Shown: piece after piece, positions 32,301-45,500 of the stretch | How positions within the stretch are numbered: the first letter of the stretch is position 1 | How the letters are laid out: each line of letters opens with the position of its first letter | Origin: Pempheris klunzingeri | Taxonomy: Eukaryota; Chordata; Actinopteri; Acropomatiformes; Pempheridae | Length of the DNA: 64,000 bases | Assembly: GCF_042242105.1 (NCBI RefSeq) | Contig: NC_092028.1 | Span: 14,927,338 to 14,991,337, forward strand | Direction of reading: 5' to 3' | The notes under the pieces: model-generated | What the model saw: only the letters and a program-made list of their open reading frames with translations | The model's database searches: none | What the model was told of the DNA's origin: nothing | Translations under genes and position numbers: made by a program

Positions 32301-35300
32301 ATTCTCAGTGCCTGAGTAGCCTCTGACTCACTTAAAAAGTCACCCCAGGTTTCTGTAACCAAAAGGAGCGCATTTTATCTGCATCCTCCAAAAATAATGC
32401 AGATGCCCTTTGGGAAAATCACTGACTGACAAGATGCATCACCCCTCTGGTTCCAGCAAAATTGGTCTTGTGGTGTGGTAATTATGGGCTTTTAAAGTTA
32501 CTAAATGTGACCTTCAATTATAGCACCCCATCAGGCTAATCAGTATGGGCTCTTAAACACCAGAGCACAGTGCCAAAGTGCAAATCCAATCTCATTTTGT
32601 TAAAGTCTAAATTTTCAGACCTCTTTTCATTCTTGATTTTGTTTTAGATTTTAGTCAAGTACCAGTTATACAAATGATATATACTACATCTATACTGCAT
32701 GTGTTTATATTTATGTATATGTACACAGTATGTGTATGACAGTCTTTCTACATCCTTGCTCAGCTGCATGCTGTGAGCCACAACGTTGAGCACAACAGAT
32801 AACCGTAGTTGTAAGGCTAACAGGATATGAGTCACTGGGCCTCACATCTACTGCGTTTCCTTTTTTATGGTCATTTTCTTCCATTAAACTTCTCCTCTGA
32901 TTAGTGGCCTTTGATTCAACTGTGCAGCAATCAGATGAGGACATCATGGACATGAATTACTGCATATCAGTTGGCACAACTTCAAGAACGTCTCTATTAG
33001 AAAGAAACCTTTGTATGGGTGTGGGAGTCTGAAAGTTTGCACTGTTCCTATGTCAAACGTTAAAGTGTGGGGACATGGGTTTAGAAATATGACACATAAG
33101 TGCCATTCCTCTCTATTACACCATCCTGTACACACACATGACGTTTGAGGTGCTTATTTTGAGCTCTGTCCACTTGGCTCAGATCCATCCCTTTCTGCAC
33201 ATACAGGCTTTCACTTCCATTAAAATTCAAATGTTGCATAAATGCTTACTAATGTATTTTTTACACATTTCTTTATCCACGTGAGAATTACTTTTAAAAG
33301 TAGCTTCCTGACAAGTAAAAATTATGATTGTCAACTTTGTTGGTAATAAAACATCACAGCCTTTCAGTCTTGGCAAATGCCTTGAGAGTTTTATTACAGC
33401 TTCAAAAAGAATGGCTTTGATGTTTGACGATGTTCGGTTGGGGCTTTTTAGGAGAATCAGAGGATACCTTTGCAAGGAAATATCTGATCCATATTGGCTT
33501 TACGTAGTTCTTCAAACTGCCCCCTATGAAGGACCAGTTATTAACCTGAATACTGGGTCCCAATTAGTAAACCCATTAATAAATAAACCCTCCCAAAATA
33601 ATAAATCCCAGATTTTGTGGAAATTAAACCATAAACACGTGAAGATCTTAGTTAAAACAAAACATTGTTCTTTCTCCTCGAACAGTCACAGACCAAAACT
33701 ATTAGACTCAATAGTCACATCATCACATCATCAACTATCAAGTTACACACATCCACACTCTTCCCAGCCTCCACACATGATAAACTGAGCTCCATCATAA
33801 ATCATGTTTAAGTCTAATTGCAGACAAAAACTGATTCATACAAAAAAAACCTCCTTCAAACACACACACGCTGTTTATATTATGTGTCACCTCTGTTAGC
33901 TTGTGAAATGCTAATGGCACAAGCAGCACAGAGATGCTGCATGCCGAGTCCACAGCAGTCAACAGCTCCATCTGGCGTCTGTATGCAGATAAACAGCTAC
34001 ATTAACAGAGTTTTAACAAAGGTGAATCCACACCAATTAGCTGGTGTCACTTAAAGAGGTCGTGCACACTAAATGATATGACTGTAATGTAATGAAACAC
34101 ATTAATGATGTCTTCATGGTGACATTTCTTACTAAATATATATAAACCTGCATTTCATGGGTCAAAAATGGCTCATCTAGTGTTTTAGCTCGGCTTGAAC
34201 CTTGCAAGGCCAGTGCTGAGATAAAGTAGACAGGCTGGGATTTATCTACAGTACGAACTTTATTCTTTTTTAAAAGAACTGGTGGTGGGTGGTAACACCC
34301 GCCTCTGTGACACAGCAGTCATTTTTAAATATATGCTAATCAAGACTCATCATTCACGGGAGTTTACTAGCATGAATGTATAAGGAGAGCTGGATACAGC
34401 ATTAGGCATTAGAGGGCTCCATTCATTCCTATGAAGCTGCTCCGTGCCGCATGAAGCCAAAAACTGTTGACTTCCTGGGAGTAAAACTATCCTGATCTTT
34501 CACGTTGTTGGACCCATACAGCATGGCGTATGAGCATCTCTGGCCTTGGATCAAGTTCTGATGGTGATTTCACGGGGGTTGTGACTCTCAAAAAAATGTA
34601 TCCTGCGCCATTCACAGGAGTTTATGCTATAGAGAGAGAAACAGAGAGAGAGACAGAGGGTTCCAAAAAGAGAGAGAGAGCCCAGAGCTCTGTCTTTGGG
34701 CTTTGCTGAGCTTGGAGGACAAAAGAGGCCTCTGTGGCATAGGTGCCTTATAGTTTGGTGTCATTTTTCTCTGGCCAGGGAACCAAACCACTCCTGCCTC
34801 ACACAGCCATGACCCCCCCACACCCTCCTCCACTCCGCCCAATTATGCAGTGGGCAGAGTTAGGCTCAGAATTAGAGGTGAAGTTACACTTTAATCATTT
34901 CTTGACACTTTTTAATTGACAATTGAAGCAGAAAGTAAACAACATTAAGCTAATAAGCAGCCTTGTTAGCTGGCTGCATTAAGAGGCCTATTTTCCCTGC
35001 AAGAATAGAGTGTCCAGTTTTAATATTTAAGTAAAACTGCATTCATTTATCTTTAAGCTTTAACAGCTAACTGGCCCCTGGCTGCTGTGTGTCATCTTAA
35101 CCACTGGAGATTGTGGCTAAAAACAAACAGAAGAGTCAGGTAGTAAGAAGTGACCAAATCAGCTGAACATACAGGCACAGAGATTGATTGATTGATTATT
35201 AGTATATTCTGTCTTACATCCTCTGACCTCAACGCACAGCGTCAGCCACAGAGGCGCCACTTTGGACATCATCTCATTCATTTCTTCCTTAATTTCTTTC

Positions 35301-36823
35301 TCCTCCACATACAAGCGCACACACACACACAAATACACACATACTCTTCTGTCTCCTCTTGACGATCAGCGGTGGACTATTGATTCAGCTTGCTTGAGAC
35401 CACAAACGTATCACAGTCGCACTGCTGTTACCTTCAGAGAGTTCTCCAGTCGGTTCCAGCTGATGTTTTGTCACGGGCCAGCCGTGGTTGGCGACTGACA
35501 CGGCTCTGATATGATCTCAGTGCACATCCCCACGGGGGGGAAGCTTGACATAAAAAGACAGGAGGTGCGTGCAGACTGTTTGAAGCCAGAGTGACTCATC
35601 TGAACAAGAGAAAGACGAAGGGCTATGACAAAAAAAAAAAAAACTGTTCATCAGAAACAGGCCTGAAGGGAACTGAAATTAAAGCAAATTCAAGTCAATG
35701 TCAAAAAAAATGCAAAATAGAAGATTTTAGATTAAAAAGCATGACCAAGTACTTTGATCTGAAGATACAGAGTATTGGTGTGTGCATTGGTGATCACTTT
35801 TCTGGAAGCAATGCAATCTCATACGTAGGGCAGAGATATGAAACACTTAATTTATAGGGACTGATATATGAATTCAGCAAAACAAGCAAAAATGTGGGCA
35901 TTTAAGGACAAGTTAGGGACACAGAACATAGAAAATACATATGAGCAGTTGTGTCTGGCATTTTAAAACCAGAATTTGTTATCGTCTTGACCACACTGTG
36001 GCTGGTCCGTAAAGCATGCCTGTGCTGTCTTCCTTATAAAAGTAATATAATGCTAAAACAAGACTTAAATAAGAGACAGTAGGCTAAAAACAGGATTTAG
36101 TGCTGGGCTGTTATATTAGACTGCATCAGTTGTATCCATGTGTACTTGAGAGAGTTTTAGTTTTTTTTGACACAGCCGTCCTAACCTTGAAAAATGAGAG
36201 CAGACATTGCCTGCACTGGAGAAAACAAAGTGTAAATGAGCCATATCATTGTCCTGGCATCCTGAGTGCCACCACACACCACTGTCCCTGCAGGGCAGGC
36301 CTTTACACACAGCTGTGTGCCACAGTTTACTCCTACATTTACATGTCTCAAAAAATCCTCCTGTCTGGTCTGGGTAGGACCGGTCAAACAGGGAGAATAA
36401 TACGTCATCAACTTCCCACTGTCCCTTCTTAACCCCCTTTGATTCTTTACACTGGTGGAAAATGTAGGATTGGAGTACATACTGTAAACATGCACTCACA
36501 CACACTCACACACTCACACACTCACATCTCCTGTACCTGTTCCCTAGACTGTCCAAAAGCAGATAAATGTCTGTGTGAGTGTGTCTATATGTGTGGCAGC
36601 CTGGATGACAAATACATGAAGTTAATGGCATAGAAGTAGGCAGCTTTCCCAGACAATTACCATCAAATCTCTCCCACAGCGCGCAATCTCATCCTCCCTC
36701 CACCGTTTTTCCATTTCACCCTAATTTCTCTTCCTCCGTCTCAGGTGCCCCTGGCCACCATCAAGGTGATTTATTCCCCAGGGCGCTTCTGGGCTCTGCT
36801 CCATTCCTCTTTCTGCCTCTCTT

Positions 36824-36861
<38 letters not shown>

Positions 36862-36950
36862 TAAAAAAAAAAGTTAGTATCACTTTACGGTTGCAGAATC
36901 TCCAGCTATAAAAGCACCTGCTGCAAAGGAAAAGTAAAGAAAAAGAGAGA
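32300..36950. other. Intergenic region without recognised gene
   Basis: Only chance open frames, the longest 154 codons at 33324-33788, ending in a His/Ser-rich run with no family resemblance. Short CA repeats occur at 35310-35330, 36490-36520 and 36838-36860. Nothing else could be supported. Confidence 0.55.
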
Positions 36951-37040
36951 GACAGTGTGTGATTTTACACCAGCAACTGGTCTCGGCTATGAGGAGATAA
37001 CAGACACCCATGGGTGGGACTTTCGCATCCAAAGGCGGGG

Positions 37041-37275
37041 TGACGTTTCCCGCATAAATACTCGCAGTGCGTCGAGGCGCTACATGACCCTGAGAGTGAC
37101 TCCTCATCAGCTAAGAGACGCATCTCCCCGCGCACAGCGTTTCCTTCAGGAGTGACCTGCGTGGAAAAATCCTGGAAAATCAAACAAAAAGATAATGTTG
37201 GCGTTTGAGCGTCTGACTGTGGAAATCTGACATCACGCCACCGGATAATGGAGAGGAGCGCACAGGAGCGCACAG
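37041..37275 (+). promoter_or_regulatory. sstr5: Probable promoter and noncoding first exon of sstr5
   Basis: A TGACG half-CRE (37041-37045) and TATA-like CATAAATA (37053-37060) precede a GC-richer stretch ending GCGCACAG|GTAGGTGG with the donor at 37276. The coding exon has a pyrimidine tract and an acceptor-like ACGCCAG at 39037-39043, 16 bases before the ATG. A short upstream ATG at 37248 (MERSAQERT) would run out of frame with the receptor. Inferred, not transcript-proven. Confidence 0.45.
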
Positions 37276-38644
37276 GTAGGTGGAATCACATTCACATTAA
37301 CATTTACATGTGTTTATGAAATTGAATCAAATGCTGTTTTTTTGTGAAAGATTATGCTCCTGTTTGTGTTTTTTTTATAACATCTTTTTTTTTTAGTCTT
37401 TTATTTCTTATATGTCGGGTTAGAAAAATGCTGTGAGCCATAAAGTTTTACTCATCAAACTCAGATTTGATGAGCTTCAAATGTCTGTCATGGCTCTGGG
37501 CTGTGGCTATTATAGTTTGGTGGACAAACACTTGGAGCCCCGTGCAGCCTGAAGGGGACACAGGGGCTTCAAGTGTTTGTTTTCTCAACAACGTGCTGCG
37601 GGCTGCGCGTCACTCCCGTGTTTTGAAGCGCGGTTCAGTGAATCCTCACGTCACACTATTTATTTGTGCAACACATTTTCACAGCCTCGGGTCGCAACGC
37701 CTGACAACTGGCAGTTATAAGATTATTATTATTATTTTAGGTCACCTACAAGGCGACCAGGTGAGGACATGTAAGTAGTTCCAGGCTATTCTCACAATGG
37801 CAGCATGGGCTCACAATTAGGGTGCCAGTTGGCCATTGCTCTCGTTCAAGGCTGTATATTCATTAATTAAACTCTTACAATATATTTATGTGTATAAAGG
37901 ATAGCTTCATAACTTTAAGGTTCCAGAGAAAACAATGTGGTGCACTGATATTTTTATTTTTATTTTAGTTTTCTAAGTGCAGAATGCAAATCACAATAAC
38001 GGTACAACCAATAGACAACTCATTGTTTTGCAGTCTACATGTTTAAATGACAGTAGTGATCAAACACAAAGAAAATGTAGTGAATGGTGCTTGTTCAGTT
38101 GCATTATCATGCAATGCAATGTGATAGATTATTTGCGTGAAGCAAAAAAAAAAAATGCATAATGCACACTGCAGTGAGTTGATGCAGATCCAGAGGAATT
38201 TCAGGCAAAATATGTCAAATGGAGCCTTTTTTTTTAAAATTCTGCTAATATTTGCTGTTAAGCCAAGCTGTAACTCCACAGCCGCTCAGCAAATGTCCAT
38301 AATGTCAATTACTACTGCAACATCAGTCTTTGTATACTACACTTCCTGCTGAACCTTGAATTAACAGTTTAATTACATTTTCAGCTCAGCATGCATATCA
38401 TCACATTTTTGCATGTTGAAATATAGTGCCACAGCGTATTGCTTAACTCCATCATTAATGCGCATTTGTACACTGGGATTTCACAAAACTGCTAAACTAT
38501 TTTACAAACTCAGAGACTTTTTGTAATTATGTTTGGCCCAAAAACAGTGTTAGTGTCAACATAATGTATATTTATCACTGTTGCACTCCGGCTCTTTAAG
38601 GGTTACTTGACATTTGGCTGCAGGTTTTTGTGTCTGTCTCTGTC

Positions 38645-38646
<2 letters not shown>

Positions 38647-38685
<39 letters not shown>
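38647..38685 (+). repeat. Poly-C tract (39 C)
   Basis: Uninterrupted C run in the putative first intron of sstr5, about 375 bp before the ATG. It could form i-motif/G-quadruplex structures. The length is likely polymorphic or error-prone in assembly. Confidence 0.95.
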
Positions 38686-39059
38686 ATTATGGACACCTAA
38701 TCCAACAGTAGTGACAGCACTTAAAACCTGCTTAACTGATGTCATGTTCTCCTTAAGTGCAACTTTCCATTAAGAGAAATGGCATGTTGGCCACTTGCCC
38801 AGACAATTCAGTGGAAAGTTTCTCATCTTTCCTGGTAAATATGGGCATCTTACCCAGAAGGCACACATGTGTTGTTGTGAGTTTGTATAATACAAAACAT
38901 AACCTATAACACCCCTAAGAAACTATTTTTTTTGCATGGGTAGTTTTTAAGTATCCCATATAATAATTATAGGTTTTTTTTTCTCTCTCTCTCTCTCTTT
39001 TCTCTCATGAGCTGTTTCCTACCATAATCCAAACGGACGCCAGCACCCCATTTTTCAAC

Positions 39060-41255
39060 ATGGATGCCTACAATTGGATGCTGGGGTCTGAGAACGTCAG
39101 CATGTCTTCCGCACAGCCCTACCCCAGCTACCCCACCTCCAAAAACATCTCAGAGGTGGTCACGCCAATGCCCTTCGATGCGGTCACAGCGGTCGTCTAC
39201 ACCATTGTCTTCATTGTGGGTCTTCTGGGTAACACGTTAGTCATCTATGTGGTGGTTCGCTACGCCAAGATGAAGACAGTAACCAACATGTACATCCTCA
39301 ATTTAGCCTTGGCAGATGAACTCTACATCCTGGGGATTCCCTTTCTAGGCACTAACAGTGCGCTTTCCTACTGGCCATATGGGGATTTCTTCTGCAAGGT
39401 GTGCATGACTGCCGATACCATGAGCCAGTTTGCATCAACCTTTTGTCTCACAGTGATGAGCATCGATCGCTACCTGGCCGTGGTTCATCCTATTCGCAGT
39501 GCCAAATGGCGGAAGCCACAGGTGGCCAAGATTTTTAATGGCATGGTGTGGGTTGTTTCCTTTCTGGTTGTGCTGCCAGTCACAATCTACTCACATGTAC
39601 AGCAGGAGCTCAACACCTGCAACATAACCTGGCCTGAACCGCGTGAATTGTGGTCCATTGTCTTCATCCTCTACACGTCCATTCTGGGCTTCTTTGGTCC
39701 TCTGGTTGTCATCTGCCTCTGCTACCTGCTCATTGTAGTCAAGGTAATCAGACAGATAAAATTGGCCTCTGGCTCTTGTTTGTGTCTAACTCAATTATCA
39801 ATTATCTGCTCTTATAATCTAATGACACCTTTTCAATCAACCATCTCAATTTCAGGTGAGGTCAGCAGGTGTGCGTGCAGGCCTGACTAAGCGGCGGAAG
39901 TCGGAGCGTAAGGTTACACGCATGGTGGTGATCATCGTGTTGGTCTTTGTGCTCTGTTGGCTGCCCTTCTTCACTACCAACATTGTCAACCTGATTCATA
40001 TAATCCCAGAGAACAAAACTACTGCTGTAATCTTCTTCTTCCTGGTGATCCTCACCTACGTCAACTCCTGCGCCAACCCGCTCCTCTATGGCTTCCTCTC
40101 TGACAACTTCAAGCAGAGCTTCCAGAAGGTGCTCTGCGTCCACAAACCAAATGGAGTCGGCACTACAGACCAGATGGGAGGTAGACAGAAGGCACCTAAG
40201 GAAAACCCCAATCCCATTTTCACACCGGGAAATCACACACAGAATGGAAAAATCCAGAGCATTCAGGTATTGCATAAACAGTACTCATGTGATCTATGTA
40301 ATCTCTGAATAAAGGCATAAATACTTCTTTTGTACCACATTTTCCAGCAAGCATATTTTGTGCATTTGATAGCACAGTTCAATCCTATTCGGGCCCCCCT
40401 TTTTCAGTTTTCATTTTCTGATTGTAAGAATGCTGCATGAACCCACGTGCAGTGAGAGGCAGGAGAGGGAACACAGGAGTTTAATTCTGGGCAAAACAAA
40501 AAACACTACAGCCAACAAGGCAATGTAACTATCTCATTTGGTGACTGTCTATAGCACAGAAAACAACAAGCAGGAATGTTAGTGGAAAACAGGTGAAGTC
40601 ATTGGATTGGAAAAGATTAGTTATTAGATGGAAGGACCCGCTGGTAGCATGTGGGTGGGGGGGAGAAAGAAAGAGAGCACCCAGGACAGCTCCCCAGCCG
40701 CTCCCAGCTGTAGGATCAGCACCTTGGAGAGAGCTGTGGCCTGATGCACTGAATAGTCTATTTATCTGAGAATGGCCCTGACATTTTAATTAGACTGATT
40801 TTACACAATTTTCTGGTATAAACTGGTCCCATTGCCCGAATGAAATACTTTAATGTTAAAATTTAAAAAGAAGGGTGAAAAAATAGGTAGACATAATTAT
40901 TCAGCTTCAGTGCCATTAGTGGCCCCCACACTCACAGCGCTCAGTGTATTGTCGCCCCAATGTCTTTCTTTCTTATGTGTGAAAATGTGACCTCCAGAGA
41001 CGAAGCTCACTTTATGTAACAGACAGGAAAGAAATGAGCCCCTGGTTATAACCTTCAACACCAGCATTGACAGAAATTCTTTCACTGACAATAAGACCAA
41101 CAGCTCAAGTCAGAGTTTTCTGACAATTGTGTCCCTAATCTCTGTGTCTGTGGTTGTTTTTGTTTCAGCAGCCTGTCCAGGTGGAGGTTATTGGGGAGCT
41201 CGACAGTGAGCCTTTAACTTCAAAAACAGTGGTGAATGGCCAGTCATCGCTATGA
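39060..41255 (+). CDS. sstr5: Somatostatin receptor type 5 (three coding exons)
   Basis: Predicted 393-aa class A GPCR for somatostatin peptides, expected to couple to Gi at the plasma membrane. Coding exons: 39060-39743, 39856-40266 and 41169-41255 (stop 41253-41255). Introns of 112 and 902 bp are both phase 0 with GT-AG ends. Visible features: N-glycosylation sequons at N12 and N29, TM1 around 41-66, NLALADE in TM2, Cys112 and Cys187 for the extracellular disulfide, Asp119 in TM3 (the somatostatin-contacting position), DRY at 136-138, [12 protein letters not shown] at the base of TM6, CWLPFF in TM6, and [16 protein letters not shown] in TM7. The receptor signature has Val where Ala is usual (YVNSCANP). 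The [20 protein letters not shown] and SFQKVLC stretches match SSTR5 better than SSTR2 or SSTR3. The C-terminus, NGQSSL, is a class I PDZ ligand. Confidence 0.93.
40267..40313 (+). promoter_or_regulatory. sstr5: Alternative C-tail and polyadenylation signal in sstr5 intron 2
   Basis: Reading past the exon 2 donor gives 13 further codons ([13 protein letters not shown]) and a TGA at 40306-40308 that overlaps AATAAA at 40308-40313. Intron retention with early polyadenylation would give a receptor without the PDZ ligand. Possible isoform; no transcript evidence here. Confidence 0.4.
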
Positions 41256-42586
41256 GTTTTCAAACCGACCTACCACGCACATAGCGTACTACGGCATGGG
41301 ACTTTTACTGCTGGACCTTGTACTGATGCGTATTTCCTGTCTTTATCGCTGATCCTGCCTCTCTGACTGGGACATTTGTGGAGAGGACTGTGGAGAGAAA
41401 ACTACATACAGCATTCATTGCTAACAATGTTAACACAGCATTTTTGTTTGCATCCTTATGTGTTTGTGCTGTTAATAGGTTGGCTGCATTGTACAGAGCA
41501 TTAGTTTATGTAATGATGTGAGATCTCAGTACGATACAATATGCAGTCACCAGATTTTAAAATGCTGTAAATTCTCAAATAGCTTCATTAACCTAAACTG
41601 CAGAGAAAACCAGCCTTTTAATTTCAGTTATGTTTTTCTCTCTAATTTCTGTTTTGGACTTTTTAGCAAGAAAGCTTGTTTCCTGATCTTCTTTTGTTTT
41701 ATTTGCTCCAAATGTAAACTCAACACCATCTCTATGTCTTCCTGTTATCTTGATTAATTTGGTTCAATGTACATTTCACAGCATTAAGAGGCATCGGTGC
41801 AGGAAGTGTAGAGGTGACAGTACAAGCTAGCTTCACACCAATTGACTGGATTTAATTTATGAGTGACAGCAGTAACTCTCTTACAGCAACAGTTATTAAC
41901 TGTGATGGAGTTAACTTCTGGCAGACATTACCATGAGATGATTGATACCACTGTTGTATCTGTCCGTTAAATAATCTATAAGGCCACAGCCAACAGCCAG
42001 TTAGCTCAGAGTTGCTGGTGGGATGCTTTTGTTCCCTTTGTTCCCATTTGTCTTTATGCTAAGCTAAGCTAACCAGCTGCTGGTAGTAGGCTCATATTTG
42101 ATCATTCATATTTGTGATCATGCATGTATCTTTTCTTACACACCAAATATATTTCAAAACAACATTTTTGAGTATATCTTATTAAAATCTGTCTTTTCTT
42201 TTAATGGAAAACAAAAAAAATACTTTTGGACTTTGGGGCAGTTATATAAATGTATCCAATCACATTCATAAGCTAAAGGTGCTCCAAGTTTAGTTTCATT
42301 GTGACTTTAATGGGTAGACACGAGACGCAACTAAAAAACAAATTAGTACATTCTCCAAAAATGGGACCTGTTCCCTTAAGAGGAGAAACTCAATAGAGTG
42401 GTAGTTAAACAACTACTTGCTAAGTAAGAAAACAGTAGAGTAATGGCGACCTGAGCAGAGAATGAAGTTACACATTTACTCTCTGTGTGTTGTAATAAGA
42501 GCTTCTCTGTCCTTTATTTTTGTCGTCAGGACGGCCGTGCCTGCATGTGAGACTGTAAACTGCTCAGTGAGTGAAACCGTAGCGCA
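41256..42586. other. Downstream flank of sstr5 with MITE fragment
   Basis: Presumed 3'UTR and flank. At about 41985-42090 an inverted, degraded piece of a common teleost MITE is visible (CTTTATGCTAAGCTAAGCTAACCAGC in part). I found no confident polyadenylation signal. Confidence 0.45.
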
Positions 42587-45500
42587 ATGAAACCAAGCCG
42601 AAAAATGAGTCAGAGCTGCTGCCCAGCGACAGACTCGGCTAAACCTACTGAGTTAACGCGGCAGCAGAAAAGCCAGAGGAGGTTGTCAGTCAGCGATTGT
42701 GTACAAGAATCAAACAAGAGAACAGGCTGTGGGGTCACAGGGGTGGAGGCGGGGGTGAGGAAAGGTGGAGGAGCTCATTTGTTTTGGTCTGAGATGCTAA
42801 CTGAACTTTAAACTGGAGTTAGCGCTGTTCTGCTGGTTATTGTAAAGCAGGTTATATTTAATATTTTTGATGTACATGACAATTATATTTCTTTTGGCTT
42901 GTTAGTTTCGACTTCGATGTTAAAAAGCTGTGAAAAATGCCTTGAAAAATCACAGCCAAATATTGTCTTGTAGTGGATTTATTTGCAGCATCTCCATAGC
43001 TGTAACATGAACTGAGCAAGACCGTGTTGACAATGTTTATTGTTCAGGTTGAGCTTCTTTGAAAATCTATCCACTAATTAAGATGGACCCATGGAGACGC
43101 GGATACCTTTAAGGGATTTGTTTGTATTTGTAAAAACTGTGATTTTATGATCTAATAGGACCATGGAATTCCATGAAATATACAACAAAAATGCTAATTA
43201 AGTCATTCTGTTAGCCATCATGAATATTAATAAATGATTAAGTCCATTTTGCATGTTCACCCTGCATTAATCCTACACAGTACAATGTATGGCTGCTAAC
43301 GTGTGCCTGTATAGAACAAAACTGTTATATGTACATTAACAAAGACAGTTGATGTTTATTGTCGCTGTGATTTATGAATATCATATGGCAGGTTTATGTT
43401 TCAGACTGAAGCACTTTATCGTTAATTTCAGTAGAGAGAGGACAGTGGCAGCTTTACGCTTGAATGTTAATATGTCCCAGCATGAATCAATTTAGCTTCA
43501 TTTTTTTTTATTTTTGTGAATGAAGTTAAAGTCATTTTTTCAAAAGCAGAGGGAATAACAAGAAAAAGGATCTATTATTTCCCATCAGGCAAGTCATCGG
43601 AACAGATTTGGATGCAATTCGACTTTAGAACAATGGCTTGCCAAAAAAATTAAATATTTACATGAAAATATGAAAAGCAGATGAGGGGAGGCGGTTCTAA
43701 GTGTCCCTGTGAGCTGAGTCTTTATTTGTTGTTAATGGTGGTGGGTTTTGTTTGTTTGTTTTCTCCCAGACTGATGATCTAGCAACCCTTTCACTGATAC
43801 TTTAATAAATGCAACCATATCAAAAAATACTGTGGAGTGCAAATTGATTAAGGATACATTTTGAGTTTTAATACAATGCCATGTGCACATTATTAGAGTT
43901 GTTGGTCACTGTAAGCTTAGTTATCTCCAAAATGCAAAAATGAAGTTCAGCCTGAGCTAATATCAGGCTTCAGCAGTCTGAGTCGCACAAAACTCAGTGT
44001 GCCAAAGCGTAATTTTATTTTAGCTTAAACTTAAGACATTTTTGCATGCAGTAATAGCTGTGTATTTAAGTCTCCATTTACAGTGCAGACTAGAGAGGGA
44101 TCACCCTTTTAACAAGTAGGGAGAGGAGGAAGGATTACAGCAAACTATAATTATTTGTATTTAGACAGGGTAATATAAGAAAAACTATTCTTCAATCTGA
44201 TAGTGATTCAAATAAATACATAACACAAATGAGATGTTTTGCGTACAACATGCGTACCTTGGTTTAAAAAAGTGCTTGGCAGAAGACCCGCAGTATACAA
44301 AGTGTGAAAAACACTGAGCTGAAAACTGTGCGTGATAAGACAAAGAAAAAGACGGCTGATGAAATGTAGATGGGTACACGTAATCTCAGAGACACCTGCT
44401 GCCTCTTTTCACCCACTAGCTTCATTCAGACATACTGTGCAATTGCTTTCACAGATGGGGCACAGTAAGTTTAAGTCGGTAAGAGCACAGACTCCATCAT
44501 TATCTTATTATCTATATATTGTACAGTTTCACACCATGTGTTATTGACAGGATTTGATTGAGCGTTCATTCAGTCAAAACTTATAATAATAATACGGTTT
44601 GTGAAATTGAACTGTAGCACAGGTGTCTTTGGCAGCATCCACCTGAACATTGTACTTTTCTTACTGCTATTTTCTCTCTTTTCTGTTGCTCCTTAAACTC
44701 ACCCCTATGTCTTCCCTCATTTCTCTCTATATACTCTATCTCTATAACATATACTGTACTATCTTTTCTCAGCCCTTATGACACATCTGTTTACTGACAG
44801 CCTGTTTTTGTGGCTGGGTGTGGGGGTAGAAACACACTCTGTACCTTCTGCAGCTTCTGATTACCTTGGTGTTTGCGGTCCTGCTGCTTTTGTTCCATTG
44901 ACTTTAATGTCAGGTGAAAGAACCAGTATTATTGTCAAACAGAGAAAAAAAAGCACCTTACCTTAGTTTTTTGACTCTTGGGTCATTCCAAGAAAAATCG
45001 GCCATGAATGAATAACATTTCACCAAGAAAACAAAAATATATGTTTCTAATGTTCTGTCACTGAATGGAATAATGATTGCTGTACACACAATCAAACCCA
45101 CACGTTCTACATAGTGAGAAAATGGTCTTATTATTCAACTAATCTCAAAGGTGTTTTTATATCTGGGCAGAAATGGCATTGATTTGTCTCTCTCATTAGT
45201 TTTTAATAGCACACTGCAGCAAACTGCAATAAATCCCATGCACTGTACATGGCTGCTGGTGCTCTGGGCAGTTTTTGACTTTGGTTTTAGAAGGTCTAAA
45301 GCACACTGGGAACATTTCATCTCACATAAGAGATCACTAAAGTATCTCCGGTTATTTCTATCCACGTTAGCAACATGGACTCTCAATAGATGGCTATGAC
45401 CTGCAAGGTGAGGGTTATGTGTCCGATGGCGACAGTGGAAGACATCACTAGGTTAGGTTTATTAGCCTGGCTAGCTTGTCTGTTTGTTTTGTAAGAAGGT

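Noticed and set aside
33324-33788. 154-codon plus-strand frame
   Set aside because: No recognisable domain, low-complexity His/Ser-rich end, no splice or promoter context.
39862-40275. 137-codon minus-strand frame
   Set aside because: Antisense to sstr5 exon 2.
39060-41255. Receptor as SSTR2 or SSTR3
   Set aside because: The third-loop and TM6 stretches ([20 protein letters not shown]) and the linkage to nherf2 favour SSTR5; SSTR2 would have IFNVSSV-type TM6 sequence.
42587-42811. 74-codon frame with exon-like composition
   Set aside because: No family resemblance and no convincing donor; kept only as a note in the intergenic entry.
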